Shown: positions 44,798 through 53,429 of the stretch, piece after piece
Layout of the letters: every line of letters starts with the position of its first letter
Numbering within the stretch: the stretch's first letter is position 1
Origin: CAWHYG01 sp963833505
GTDB lineage: Bacteria > Eisenbacteria > RBG-16-71-46 > CAIMUX01
Assembly (NCBI GenBank): GCA_963833505.1
Contig: CAWHYG010000007.1
Location: forward strand, 2,170,001 to 2,234,000
Length of the DNA: 64,000 bases
Direction: 5' to 3'
Program-made: the position numbers and the translations under genes
The notes under the pieces: model-generated
The model's database searches: none
Seen by the model: only the letters and a program-made list of their open reading frames with translations
Told to the model about the DNA's origin: nothing

Positions 44798-45976
44798 TTA
44801 CGCCTCCAGCGCCTGCCGCAGGTCCTCGATGAGGTCGTCCGCGTCCTCGATCCCGACCGAGTATCGGACCAGGCCGTCGGTGATCCCCGCCGCCAGCCGC
44901 TCTTCGCGCCCGAGCCCCGCGTGGGTCATGGAAGCGGGATGCTCGATCAGGCTTTCCACTCCGCCGAGAGACACCGCCAGCACGACCAGATGGACGTGGT
45001 TGAGCAGGCGCTTGCCCGCTTCCAGGCCGCCCTTCAGCTCGAAGCTGATCATCGCGCCCGGCCCCTTCATCTGGCGCCGCGCCGTTTCATACTGGGGATG
45101 GGAGGGCAGGCCAACGTACCGCACCCACGCGACCTCGTCGCGCCCCTCGAGCCAGCGGGCGATCTTGAGCGCGCTTTCCTGGGCGCGTTCCATCCGAAGC
45201 GCCAGAGTCTTCAACCCCCGGTGCACGAGGAATGCCTGGTGCGGATCCATGTTGCAGCCGGCGATGATCATCATCTCCCGGAGCTGCCGGCACACCGCTT
45301 CATCCCGGGCCACGATGATGCCTCCGACGACGTCGGCGTGGCCGTTGATGAATTTCGTCACGGAATGCAGTACTACATCGGCGTCCAGGACCAGCGGCTT
45401 CTGGAGATAGGGAGAGGCGAAGGTGCTGTCCACGACGAGAAGCGCGCCGTGCTCATGCGCCACGCGGGCGACCGCCTGGATATCCGTGACCTGCATCATC
45501 GGATTGGACGGCGTCTCGACGTAGACCATGCGCGTGTTCTTCCGGATCGCGCCCCGCACCTGCTCCGGATCGGACGAGTCCACGAAGGAAGAGGTCACGC
45601 CGAACCTTCCGAGGTGCTTCTCCATCAACGTGCGCGAGGTGCCGTAGAGGGAAGCCGTGCTGACCACGTGCCGGTCGCTCTCCAGGAGCGCCAGGCAGAT
45701 GGTGGTCAAGGCGCCCATACCCGAGCTGGTGGCGATGGCGCCGGCTCCTTCCTCCAGGGCAGCGACACAATCCTCGAGGGCGCCGATGGTCGGATTGCTC
45801 AGCCGGGTATAGATGTACCCGTCGGCCTTGCCGGCGAAGCGGTCGGCGCCGACCTGCGTGTTCGCGAAGGCGAAGGTCGACGTCTGATAGATCGGCGGCA
45901 CGACGCTGCCGAAGGATTCGCGGCAGGCGCCTGCATGGACGACGGTGGTATGGAAATTCGTGTGGGTCTTCTTCAT
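44798..45976 (-). CDS. Cystathionine gamma-synthase/methionine gamma-lyase-family PLP enzyme
   Basis: 392 residues, typical length for the Cys/Met metabolism PLP family. PLP-binding Lys lies in LHSVTKFINGHADVVGG. SGMGALTTICLALL, VYVETPSNPMMQVTDI, VVDSTFASPYLQKPL and the C-terminal SLGGVESLIEHPASMTH with LVRYSVGIEDADDLIEDL are all conserved. It catalyses gamma-replacement or gamma-elimination on homoserine esters, cystathionine or methionine; the exact reaction is not decidable here. ATG 45976 opens the family-like sequence (THTNFHTTVVHAG); the frame continues open upstream only because it is antisense to the cytochrome gene. Ribosome-binding site is weak. Confidence 0.92.
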   Translation of the reverse strand: MKKTHTNFHTTVVHAGACRESFGSVVPPIYQTSTFAFANTQVGADRFAGKADGYIYTRLSNPTIGALEDCVAALEEGAGAIATSSGMGALTTICLALLESDRHVVSTASLYGTSRTLMEKHLGRFGVTSSFVDSSDPEQVRGAIRKNTRMVYVETPSNPMMQVTDIQAVARVAHEHGALLVVDSTFASPYLQKPLVLDADVVLHSVTKFINGHADVVGGIIVARDEAVCRQLREMMIIAGCNMDPHQAFLVHRGLKTLALRMERAQESALKIARWLEGRDEVAWVRYVGLPSHPQYETARRQMKGPGAMISFELKGGLEAGKRLLNHVHLVVLAVSLGGVESLIEHPASMTHAGLGREERLAAGITDGLVRYSVGIEDADDLIEDLRQALEA

Positions 45977-46127
45977 CTTGCCCGTGCCCACGGCCCGGGT
46001 GGCCTTCACGGAACGCCGGTCATGGGCGCGCCGCGAACGGACGCCGGCGGTGGGCACGCCTCCCTGGTTGTGACCGACGATGCTTCGGAAGCAACAGGCT
46101 GGGCGCCGATATACTCCACGGGCTATT

Positions 46128-47597
46128 ATGGGCGCGGTCTTGCGGCTGTCAAGGAAGTCCTGGCCGTTCCCGGCTTCGCCCAGACGGTCTCGCCCGGGCC
46201 GCTCTCGCGCTTTCACAGCGATCTCGAGGGAATCAAGAACTGCACGCAATGCCATGAGCTGGGGAAACGGGTCATCGCCCCGGAGCGCTGCCTCGCCTGC
46301 CACGGCCCGCTGCACCGGCGGATTGACGATCGGCTCGGTTATCACGGATCGGCCGAGGTTGCCGCCAAACCGTGCGAGTCCTGCCACCATGAGCACGCCG
46401 GCCGGGAAACCCCGCTGGTGGACTGGGGCGGACCGAAGGAGTCCTTCGATCACGCTCGGGCGGGATGGCCACTCGCGGGCGCGCACCGGAAGTCCCGATG
46501 CGACGACTGCCACCGTGCTCGCGCCATCCAGGTCAACGAGGTGCGGGCCTACCTGGCGAAAAATCCGGGCGCGACCACCTATCTCGGACTCGATCCGGCC
46601 TGCCGATCGTGCCATTTCGACGAGCATCGCGGACAACTGGCGCCCGATTGCGCCTCCTGCCATGGCGTCGAGGCGTGGAAGCCGGCGACGAAGTTCGATC
46701 ACGAGCGGACCGCCTATCCTCTCCGCGGACGCCATGTCCAGGTCCCGTGCGCGAAGTGCCACCCGACGGTCACCGACCCCTCCTACTCTCCGGACGCCGA
46801 TCCGCGGCCGCGGGCGGCGGAGTATCTTCGGCTGAGGCCGGTTCCGTTCGCTGCTTCCGGGGCTGTCTGGATTGGCGACTCCGGCGCGGGCTCGAAACCG
46901 ACTCAAGGATCAGCAGGCGCCGAGCAGGGGCATGGCTCAGGCGCGGTGCAGGACCATGGCGCGGCCCCGCGGCAGCAGCATGGATCCGCCGCCGTGCCAG
47001 ACCATGCCTCTTGCGCCGACTGCCACACCGAGGATGCGTTCGTTCCTGCCTCCCGATTCCAGCATGCCGCCGCCCGCTTCGCGCTGACCGGCGCGCATGC
47101 GCGCGCGAAATGCGCCTCCTGCCATCGTTCGGTCGCAGTGTTGCCCGGAAAGTCGACTCGGACGGCACGCGGCGATTCCCTGCGAAGCCTGCCACGTGGA
47201 TCGCGCCTCCGGTTCCTGGACCGGTCTCGACCCCAGCTGCGTCTCCTGCCACCTGGCGGACTATGACAAGACGGCAGTCGCCGGCCTCGATCATGGCAGT
47301 TGGGGCTTTTCGACCGCCTGTGAAACCTGTCATGACAGCTTCCGCTGGGATCTGGCAACCTACGCGGATCACGAACGCTGCTTCCTCATCCGCTCGGGCC
47401 CGCACTCCGGCATTGCCTGCCTCGGTTGCCACACCTCGCTGCCGCCCCCGCCTGTTTCAGGCTGCAACACCATGACCGCGGCTTGCACCCGTTGTCACCG
47501 ATGCGACGAGATGGCCGGCCGCCACGCTCACGTGGCGGGGTACGAATGCCGCGATCGCAAGTGCTACGAATGCCACCCGGACGCGGGGAGCCGATGA
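46128..47597 (+). CDS. Multihaem cytochrome c with about 15 CxxCH motifs (frameshifted)
   Basis: Nine haem motifs lie in one frame up to about 47150 (CTQCH, CLACH, CESCH, CDDCH, CRSCH, CASCH, CAKCH, CADCH, CASCH) and six more in the next frame to the stop at 47597 (CEACH, CVSCH, CETCH, CLGCH, CTRCH, CYECH). One extra base near 47150-47165 explains the switch. A second problem is at the start: the mature-like sequence LAVPGFAQTVSPGPLSRFHS (a signal-peptide end) has no in-frame start, while ATG 46128 lies in another frame. Intact it would be an exported protein of about 490 residues. The stop overlaps the start of a beta-barrel gene, arguing for a joint role in electron transfer across the outer membrane. 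Confidence 0.82.
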
Positions 47598-49444
47598 TGA
47601 GCCGATCCGCGATCCTGATCACGATTGGAGTTGTCGCCCTTGTCGCCGCCACGCCTGCGCTCGGCGAAGCCGCCATCGAGGGCCACGTGCTTCAGGTCAC
47701 CGCGGATGAGGTCTTCCTCGATCGAGGCGCACGGGACGGCCTGCGGGTCGGCGCGCAGATCACGCTCACGGGCGACGGCGAAACGCGGATTCTGGACATC
47801 ATACACGTGTCGAACCGCTTCGCGGCGGCGGCTCTCAACGGCAGTGCCGCGAGCGCTGGAGAGGCCTGGACGGCGAACGTCAGCTCGGCGGCCCAGACGG
47901 GTGCAATTTCGGAGGCCCAGGTGGGCGTAGATTCGCGGGCCCAAGCCGGCGCAAGTTCGGAGGCCCAAGCGAGCGCCGAGGAGGGGCTGGGCACCGCCTC
48001 GGCCTCTCCCGCGATTGGGCCCCACTCCGCGCCCTACACACCTGAGGTTCTGGCGGCGGCCTGGACCAGGGCGCTATCGGCTCCATTTCCTCTGCGGAAG
48101 TACCAAAGGCCCGAAAACGCCCCGTACGCCGTCGCCGGACAGCGATGGGCGCGCGTGACCGCGGCGGCCCGAGCCGATGCCTGGTCCGGCGGAGCTCCGA
48201 AGAACTACGCCGGGGGTCTGCTCCGACTGCGGGGCGCAAGCGCGCTCTCGGGCGACGATCGGCTGCACCTTGACCTGGACTGCGACGTCGAAGGCTGGCC
48301 CTCGCGACCGGATGACGATCGGCTTCGCCCAGGAGGGGACGCCTCGGTTCTCGTTCACTCTCTCGCGGTTGAATATGCCCCCGCGGGAGGCGGCATCGCT
48401 GTGCTCCTGGGACGCACGCGGCCGTTGACGCCGCCGGGCCTTCCGCTTCTGGATGGCGCGATGATCTCATGGACGCCACACCGGGAACCTCAGGCGATCT
48501 CTCCGGCTGAGTACCCTGCCGGAGCGCCGCATCAAGAGGGCGCGGGGAGATCTGACGCGGTGTCTCCAGCGGGAGCGCCGTCTCCTGTCGAGGTCGGCAT
48601 CTACGGAGGCTATGCGCCTTCCCCGCTGGACCTCGCCCCCTCCGGCCAGCGCAACTCCTTCGGCGCCTTCGCCCGCGCGGAGGGACTGGTCACGCGCGGG
48701 GTCACCGGATCTGCCGGCGGCCGCGTCGCCCTCATCCGCGCGGATGGAGTCAACCAGGAGACCGGACAGCTCCTGGTTTCGCTCGCGGCAAGACAGGGCA
48801 TCGCCTTCGACGGAAGCGCCGCTGCCGCACATCCACCGGGCGTCACGAGGCTCGGCGAGCTGGCCGGCACGCTCTGCAAACGCGATGGGCCCTCGGAAGT
48901 CACCCTCGCCTACCGGAACAACCAGGCCGTATTCGACCCGGTGCAGGCATCCGCGGTTCGCGAGGTCTTGGGCGAACCGGCGGTCACGCCCGCGCGCACG
49001 CAGCGGGCGGAGGTCGGATACTCCCGGTCGCCTGCAGGGGGCTCGCATCTCCGGTTGCTCCTCGGTCGATCGATCGGCTCGGACGGGTTCGACCGTTGGA
49101 TCGGCGAGGGAGAGCTATCCAGGGCCGCCCGATTCGGACCCGTCGCCGGCTGGACCGTTGGATATCGAGGATCCTCCGGCTGGCAGGAGGGACACGAAGG
49201 CGAGCTCGGCGTCCGGCTCGGCATCTCGTCCTGGCGGATCGACCTGCTGGCCTCAGGTGGGCTGGTCCGGCAGGACCTCGCGGACCGCACCACTCCACTA
49301 GGCCGCGGAACCGCGAGCGTTCAGCGGCCCCTCGGCGACTTCGGCTCACTCGATTTCTTCCTGGCCGGCCAGGCGGGCGGCCACGCCGTCGCGCTCACGA
49401 GCACGCTGGGAGTCTCCTGGCGCGATCCGGGAGAACGGGAATGA
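47597..49444 (+). CDS. Outer-membrane beta-barrel, candidate porin of a cytochrome conduit
   Basis: 615 residues. Signal peptide about 1-23 (LITIGVVALVAATPALG). An SH3-like start (EGHVLQVTADEVFLDRGARDGLRVGAQITL) is followed by an Ala/Ser/Gln repeat (AQTGAISEAQVGVDSRAQ). From residue about 180 alternating strands with aromatic or Gly/Asp turns suggest a large barrel (DRLHLDLDCDVEG; GIAVLLGRTRPL; VEVGIYGGYAPSP; PSEVTLAYRNNQAVF; SHLRLLLGRSIGS; WTVGYRGSSGW) ending with a strand (VALTSTLGVSWRD). It starts within the stop of the 15-haem cytochrome and is followed by another multihaem protein. I infer a porin-cytochrome complex by arrangement, not by sequence match to known MtrB/OmbB families. Confidence 0.72.
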   Translation: MSRSAILITIGVVALVAATPALGEAAIEGHVLQVTADEVFLDRGARDGLRVGAQITLTGDGETRILDIIHVSNRFAAAALNGSAASAGEAWTANVSSAAQTGAISEAQVGVDSRAQAGASSEAQASAEEGLGTASASPAIGPHSAPYTPEVLAAAWTRALSAPFPLRKYQRPENAPYAVAGQRWARVTAAARADAWSGGAPKNYAGGLLRLRGASALSGDDRLHLDLDCDVEGWPSRPDDDRLRPGGDASVLVHSLAVEYAPAGGGIAVLLGRTRPLTPPGLPLLDGAMISWTPHREPQAISPAEYPAGAPHQEGAGRSDAVSPAGAPSPVEVGIYGGYAPSPLDLAPSGQRNSFGAFARAEGLVTRGVTGSAGGRVALIRADGVNQETGQLLVSLAARQGIAFDGSAAAAHPPGVTRLGELAGTLCKRDGPSEVTLAYRNNQAVFDPVQASAVREVLGEPAVTPARTQRAEVGYSRSPAGGSHLRLLLGRSIGSDGFDRWIGEGELSRAARFGPVAGWTVGYRGSSGWQEGHEGELGVRLGISSWRIDLLASGGLVRQDLADRTTPLGRGTASVQRPLGDFGSLDFFLAGQAGGHAVALTSTLGVSWRDPGERE

Positions 49445-49521
49445 GCTCGCACGCACGAAACGCCGTCGCGCTCCCAGGCGCACGGGGAGTCTCCGGGCGC
49501 GACCCGGGAGGACGGGAATGA
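49383..49521. repeat. Tandem duplication of the operon junction (62-bp unit, 77-bp period)
   Basis: ACGCCGTCGCGCTC...GGGAGTCTCC.GG-GCGCGA.CCGGGAG.ACGGGAATGA occurs at 49383-49444 and again at 49460-49521. Each copy ends with a GGGAG ribosome-binding site and an ATGA stop/start overlap. The first copy closes the barrel gene and the second opens the downstream cytochrome. Confidence 0.85.
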
Positions 49522-50354
49522 ACCCGCGCTCACGAGCCCGGCTCCCGCTTGCGGCTGTTTCTCTTGTGCAAGCCGTGGTCGTGGCGGTTCTGGCCGGTTG
49601 CTGGAATTCGCCGAGCTATCCGCCGCTCGAGCGCCACCGCGTCGACGCCTCGAATCACGGAACCTACTTCCCCATCGACCCGGCCTCCATCCACCAGGGG
49701 ATCGATTGCGAGGCGTGCCACGGCGGAACCCCCACCTTTCTCGATTTCTCCTGCCTCAACTGTCACGACCACGCGGAGGCTCGCACCGATTCGGCTCACG
49801 CCGGGATCAGCGGGTATTCCTACGCGTCCTCGGCCTGCTATCAGTGCCATCTCAACGGCACCGCGGCCGGAGTGGACCACTCGCAGTTCTTCCCGATCGG
49901 GCCGGGGTCGGTGCACTCGGCCGAGGGATGCGCGGACTGCCATCCCGTCCCGACCGATCACCGCGTGTTCACCTGCATCTCATGCCATACCCATGCGCAG
50001 GCGCATACGGACTCGACCCACGCCGGGGTGGCTGGATATCAGCACGCCAGCTCCGCCTGTCTTGCCTGCCATCCCAACTCCGAGGTCATGACGCGCGCCC
50101 AGCACGAGCGTTTCTTCCCCATCGCTTCGGGTCGCCACGACCTGGCCTGCGACGACTGCCACACGACGGCGCTGGATTACACGAAGTTCGAGTGCATCCT
50201 CCGCCACGATCATGAATGCAGCCGGATGGATCCGGAGCACTCCGACGTCTCGGGCTATTCCTGCCTGAGCAGCGCGTGCTATCAGTGCCATCCGACCGGA
50301 CAAGGCGGCGGAGGAGGCGACGGAGCAGGGCCCAGCACCGCCGCTGATCGATGA
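49518..50354 (+). CDS. Multihaem cytochrome c lipoprotein (eight CxxCH, one degenerate)
   Basis: 278 residues. Signal peptide with lipobox VLAGC (Cys about 28). The mature part is built from repeated units of about 70 residues: SFFPI/YFPI, a CxxCH, F.CxxCH..., D..H..VSGY..ASSACYQCH. Canonical motifs are CEACH, CLNCH, CYQCH, CADCH, CISCH, CLACH, CDDCH and CYQCH. A ninth position reads CILRH where CILCH is expected. This doublet-per-repeat pattern is known from cytochrome c3-type and extracellular multihaem proteins. It starts in the second copy of the junction duplication. As a lipoprotein it could sit on the outer leaflet, the distal partner of the barrel and the 15-haem protein. Confidence 0.88.
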   Translation: MNPRSRARLPLAAVSLVQAVVVAVLAGCWNSPSYPPLERHRVDASNHGTYFPIDPASIHQGIDCEACHGGTPTFLDFSCLNCHDHAEARTDSAHAGISGYSYASSACYQCHLNGTAAGVDHSQFFPIGPGSVHSAEGCADCHPVPTDHRVFTCISCHTHAQAHTDSTHAGVAGYQHASSACLACHPNSEVMTRAQHERFFPIASGRHDLACDDCHTTALDYTKFECILRHDHECSRMDPEHSDVSGYSCLSSACYQCHPTGQGGGGGDGAGPSTAADR

Positions 50355-50409
50355 GCGATGGAGCGGGCCGGCGGAGCCACCACCAGCGGAGTCGGAGCCG
50401 TCCCGCGCC

Positions 50410-53379
50410 TCACTCCCACCGGCGAGGCAGGATTCCCTCCAACCGTTCCAAGGCCGCGCTCAGGTCGATCCTCGTCGTGAGCAGCTCCCGCATCGGATCC
50501 TGACGCCGGCGCAGCAGCCGCTCCCGCATGTTCCGGATCGTGAAGGCGCGGGGCCCGGGAAGGCCCTCCACCTCGCGCCAATCCAGCGGCGCCGACACCG
50601 GCGCCCCCGGAAGCGGCCGGACGCTGTACGGCGCGACGAGGAGCTGCCCGCGCCGGTTCTGCAAGGCGTCGAGATAGACGCGCCCCTTCCGCGAGGGAAT
50701 GTGCCGTGCTGTCGTGGAGATGTCCGGATGCCGTCCCTCGAGAATCGCCGCCAGAAGCTGGGCCAGAAGGCGCGACTGCTCGAAGGTGGCCTCCGGCGGC
50801 AGCGGAAGGAGCACGTGCAACCCGGTTGATCCGGAGGTTTTCACCCAGGACGGCAGGCCGATCTCGTCGCAGAGGCCTCGCAGGGCGAGCGCGAGCTGAA
50901 CGACGTGGCGGAACGGAGCCTCCTTCGGATCCAGATCGACGATGCACCAGTCGGGGTTCTCGATCGCAGAGACCCGGCTCGGCCAGACATGGATCGGGAT
51001 CGAGCCGAGATTCGCGAGATAGAGCAGGCTGTCCACGTCGTCGCAGACGAAGTAGGCGATGTCGCGGCCGGCATGATGGCTCGAGATCTTCACCGTGCGG
51101 ACCAGGCCCGCCGCGTGTTCGGGGGCGTCCTTTTGATAGAAGCTCTTTCCGCCGATTCCGTCCGGATATCGTGTCAGCACGACGGGGCGGTCCTCGAGAT
51201 AGGGCAACATCCACTCCGAGACGGATCTGTAGTACTCGATCAGATCCCCTTTCGTCAGGCCGTCATCGGGCCAGAACACCTTGTCCAGATGGCGGAAGTC
51301 TGGTTTGATGGACCGTCCTGCCGGCGCCGGAGCGCCGGGTTCGCGCGCGTGGAAGGCTGCTGGCCTGGCGGTCCCGGCTGATCCGCCGCCGGATCCAACG
51401 CGCCCCGTTCCCCCTTCGTCTCCGAGCGCCGGCGGAAGAACCTCCCGGTAGAGCGGAGAGATCTCGCATTCTTCCGGCCGTTTGTCTTCGCGAAGCCGCA
51501 CGTACACCGGCGCTCGAAGCGCCCCGTCCGGGGTGAACGATCGATACCGCACCTCGACCACGCAGGCGGGATCACACCAAAGGGATTTCTTTCCGGCCGG
51601 CGTCGCCCCGCCGGTCCGGATCGTGCATACTGGTTTCGGGCGCGTCAGCGGCTGCAGATGGGACAGCATCTCCGATCGCTGGACCTCCGTGAACCCGCTT
51701 CCGACGCGGCCGGCGTAGAGCCAGCCTCCGGATCCATCCGACGTGGCCAGATGCAAGGCGCTCACCCCGTCCGCCGCCGCTCCCGGGCTTCGCCGCTCCA
51801 CTGTATAACCGGCCACCAGAAAGTCACCGGTCCGTTCCGTGACGAACTTGAGCCAGGATCGGCTTCGCCGCGGCTCGTACTTTCCATCCGCCTTTTTCGC
51901 GATCACACCCTCGAGCCCCATCTCGCGGATCATCCCGAACATTTCCGCGCCCATCTCCTCGACGTGGTCGCAGTACCGGATCAGGCCGGAAGGCGGAGCG
52001 ATCCCGCGCAGAAGCGACTTCCGCGCGAGCAGCGGTTGATTCCTCAGATCGAATCCCTCGGCCGAGAGGAGGTCGAACACGAAGTAGGTCACCGGATTCT
52101 CCCGCGCCGCGCGCTCGACGTCGATCCGCGTCCGCGGCCGGGCCCGTCCCTGCAAAGCGTGGAAGTCGGGCCGCCCGTTCGCGTCGAGAACGACCAGCTC
52201 TCCATCGAGAACGAGATCGTCGAACGGCAGCGCGGAGAGCGCCCGCGCGATCTCCGGAAAGATCAGCGTCATGTCCTCTCCGCCGCGCGAGCGCAGGTAG
52301 GGCCCGCGGTCCGGACTTCGGGCGCCGATCGCGCGATAGCCGTCGTACTTGATCTCGAAGATCCAGCCGGGCGCCGAGAAGGGCCGCTCGGCCGTCTGCG
52401 CCAGCATGAGGTCGATCCGCGTGGGGTCCACCGGCGCGCGCGGGCTGCCGGTCCGTTCGATCTCGGCGCGGAACTCGCCCGCGCGGTCGCGGGCCGCGCG
52501 CAGCTCTTCCACGGTCAGCCCGGAAAGGACCGACTCTTCGCCCGGAGGCTGGCCGCCATCCGGAGGGTCTCCGCTTTCCAGTTTGCGAAAGAGGATCCAC
52601 GAACGCGGGTCGTCCTTGGTCCGAACCAGGATCCAGGTTCCGTGGAGCTTGTGGCCCTCCAGCCGGAAATGGAGCTTGCCGGCGTCGATCCCCTCTCCCG
52701 GGCCTTCGCGCGCGGTCCAGTGGCCGCGGTCCCAGACGATCGCGGCTCCGGCGCCGTAGTTTCCCTCGGGGATGATCCCCTCGAAGTCCGCGTACTCGAT
52801 CGGGTGGTCCTCCACCTCGACCGCCAGCCGTTTCTTGCCCGGCTTCATCGGCAAACCGTTCGGAACGGCCCACGAGTGCAGGGCTCCGCGCCATTCCAGC
52901 CGGAAGTCGTAGTGGAGCCGCCGCGCGGCGTGCTTCTGGATCACAAACATGCGGCGCGAAGAGACGGCGGGCGCGGATTCGGCGGCGCCGGCCGCGTCGG
53001 ATCCGAAAGGCTCCGGAGTCCTGTCCTGAAATCGTTTTTCTCGATAGATCACCAGCGGGGACGCAGGCTGGGGCTCGCCACCAGGTTCCTTTCGGGCCGC
53101 TTTCGGCCGCGGGCCGGCATTGCTGACGGGTTTCGTCCGGATGGAATCGGCCGGCGCGCCGGGTCCCTTTTCCGCCGGCGCCGTGATCGCAAGGTCCGCG
53201 CGCAACTCATCCCCGGACGTGCCGTCTCGCCTTCTGCTGGACTCGCCGTCTCGACGAACGCCGGGCTCAACGTCTCCCCCGGACGCACTGTCTCGCCGAT
53301 CGCCGGACTCGCCATCTTGCCGATCGCCAGACTCGTCGTCTCGTCTCGCGCGTCCGGTCTTCTTGAGAATCTTGCTCAT
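50410..53379 (-). CDS. ligD: Multidomain ATP-dependent DNA ligase LigD (PE-LIG-POL)
   Basis: 989 residues. A basic, repetitive N-terminus (RRDGES/RQDGES units, about 1-60) precedes a phosphoesterase domain (FVIQKHAARRLHYDFRLEW, EYADFEGIIPEGNYGAG) at about 140-265. The ligase domain (about 320-620) has nucleotidyl-lysine motif FEIKYDGYRAI and LDGELVVLD, GVIAKKAD, WLKFVT. The primase/polymerase domain (about 690-985) has FWPDDGLTKGDLIEYY, WCIVDLDPKEA, and SGSTGLHVLLPL. The PE-LIG-POL order differs from the mycobacterial POL-PE-LIG. Divergent from ku, 50 bases apart. Together they carry out non-homologous end joining: gap filling, end trimming and sealing. Confidence 0.95.
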   Translation of the reverse strand: MSKILKKTGRARRDDESGDRQDGESGDRRDSASGGDVEPGVRRDGESSRRRDGTSGDELRADLAITAPAEKGPGAPADSIRTKPVSNAGPRPKAARKEPGGEPQPASPLVIYREKRFQDRTPEPFGSDAAGAAESAPAVSSRRMFVIQKHAARRLHYDFRLEWRGALHSWAVPNGLPMKPGKKRLAVEVEDHPIEYADFEGIIPEGNYGAGAAIVWDRGHWTAREGPGEGIDAGKLHFRLEGHKLHGTWILVRTKDDPRSWILFRKLESGDPPDGGQPPGEESVLSGLTVEELRAARDRAGEFRAEIERTGSPRAPVDPTRIDLMLAQTAERPFSAPGWIFEIKYDGYRAIGARSPDRGPYLRSRGGEDMTLIFPEIARALSALPFDDLVLDGELVVLDANGRPDFHALQGRARPRTRIDVERAARENPVTYFVFDLLSAEGFDLRNQPLLARKSLLRGIAPPSGLIRYCDHVEEMGAEMFGMIREMGLEGVIAKKADGKYEPRRSRSWLKFVTERTGDFLVAGYTVERRSPGAAADGVSALHLATSDGSGGWLYAGRVGSGFTEVQRSEMLSHLQPLTRPKPVCTIRTGGATPAGKKSLWCDPACVVEVRYRSFTPDGALRAPVYVRLREDKRPEECEISPLYREVLPPALGDEGGTGRVGSGGGSAGTARPAAFHAREPGAPAPAGRSIKPDFRHLDKVFWPDDGLTKGDLIEYYRSVSEWMLPYLEDRPVVLTRYPDGIGGKSFYQKDAPEHAAGLVRTVKISSHHAGRDIAYFVCDDVDSLLYLANLGSIPIHVWPSRVSAIENPDWCIVDLDPKEAPFRHVVQLALALRGLCDEIGLPSWVKTSGSTGLHVLLPLPPEATFEQSRLLAQLLAAILEGRHPDISTTARHIPSRKGRVYLDALQNRRGQLLVAPYSVRPLPGAPVSAPLDWREVEGLPGPRAFTIRNMRERLLRRRQDPMRELLTTRIDLSAALERLEGILPRRWE

Positions 53380-53399
53380 CTAATGCGAGACTTTATAGA
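53372..53399 (+). promoter_or_regulatory. Candidate promoter of ku overlapping the ligD start
   Basis: TTGCTC (53372-53377) and TATAGA (53394-53399) with a 16-base spacer lie in the 50-base ligD-ku gap; the -35 overlaps the ligD start codon. The match is moderate and rests on position and AT-richness. Confidence 0.4.
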
Positions 53400-53429
53400 A
53401 TCAGTTCAACCGTTAGAGGAGGAATTTCC

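Noticed and set aside
46050..46130. Extending the cytochrome gene upstream in its own frame
   Set aside because: That frame continues only as antisense of the PLP enzyme and gives no signal peptide; a 5' frameshift is more likely.
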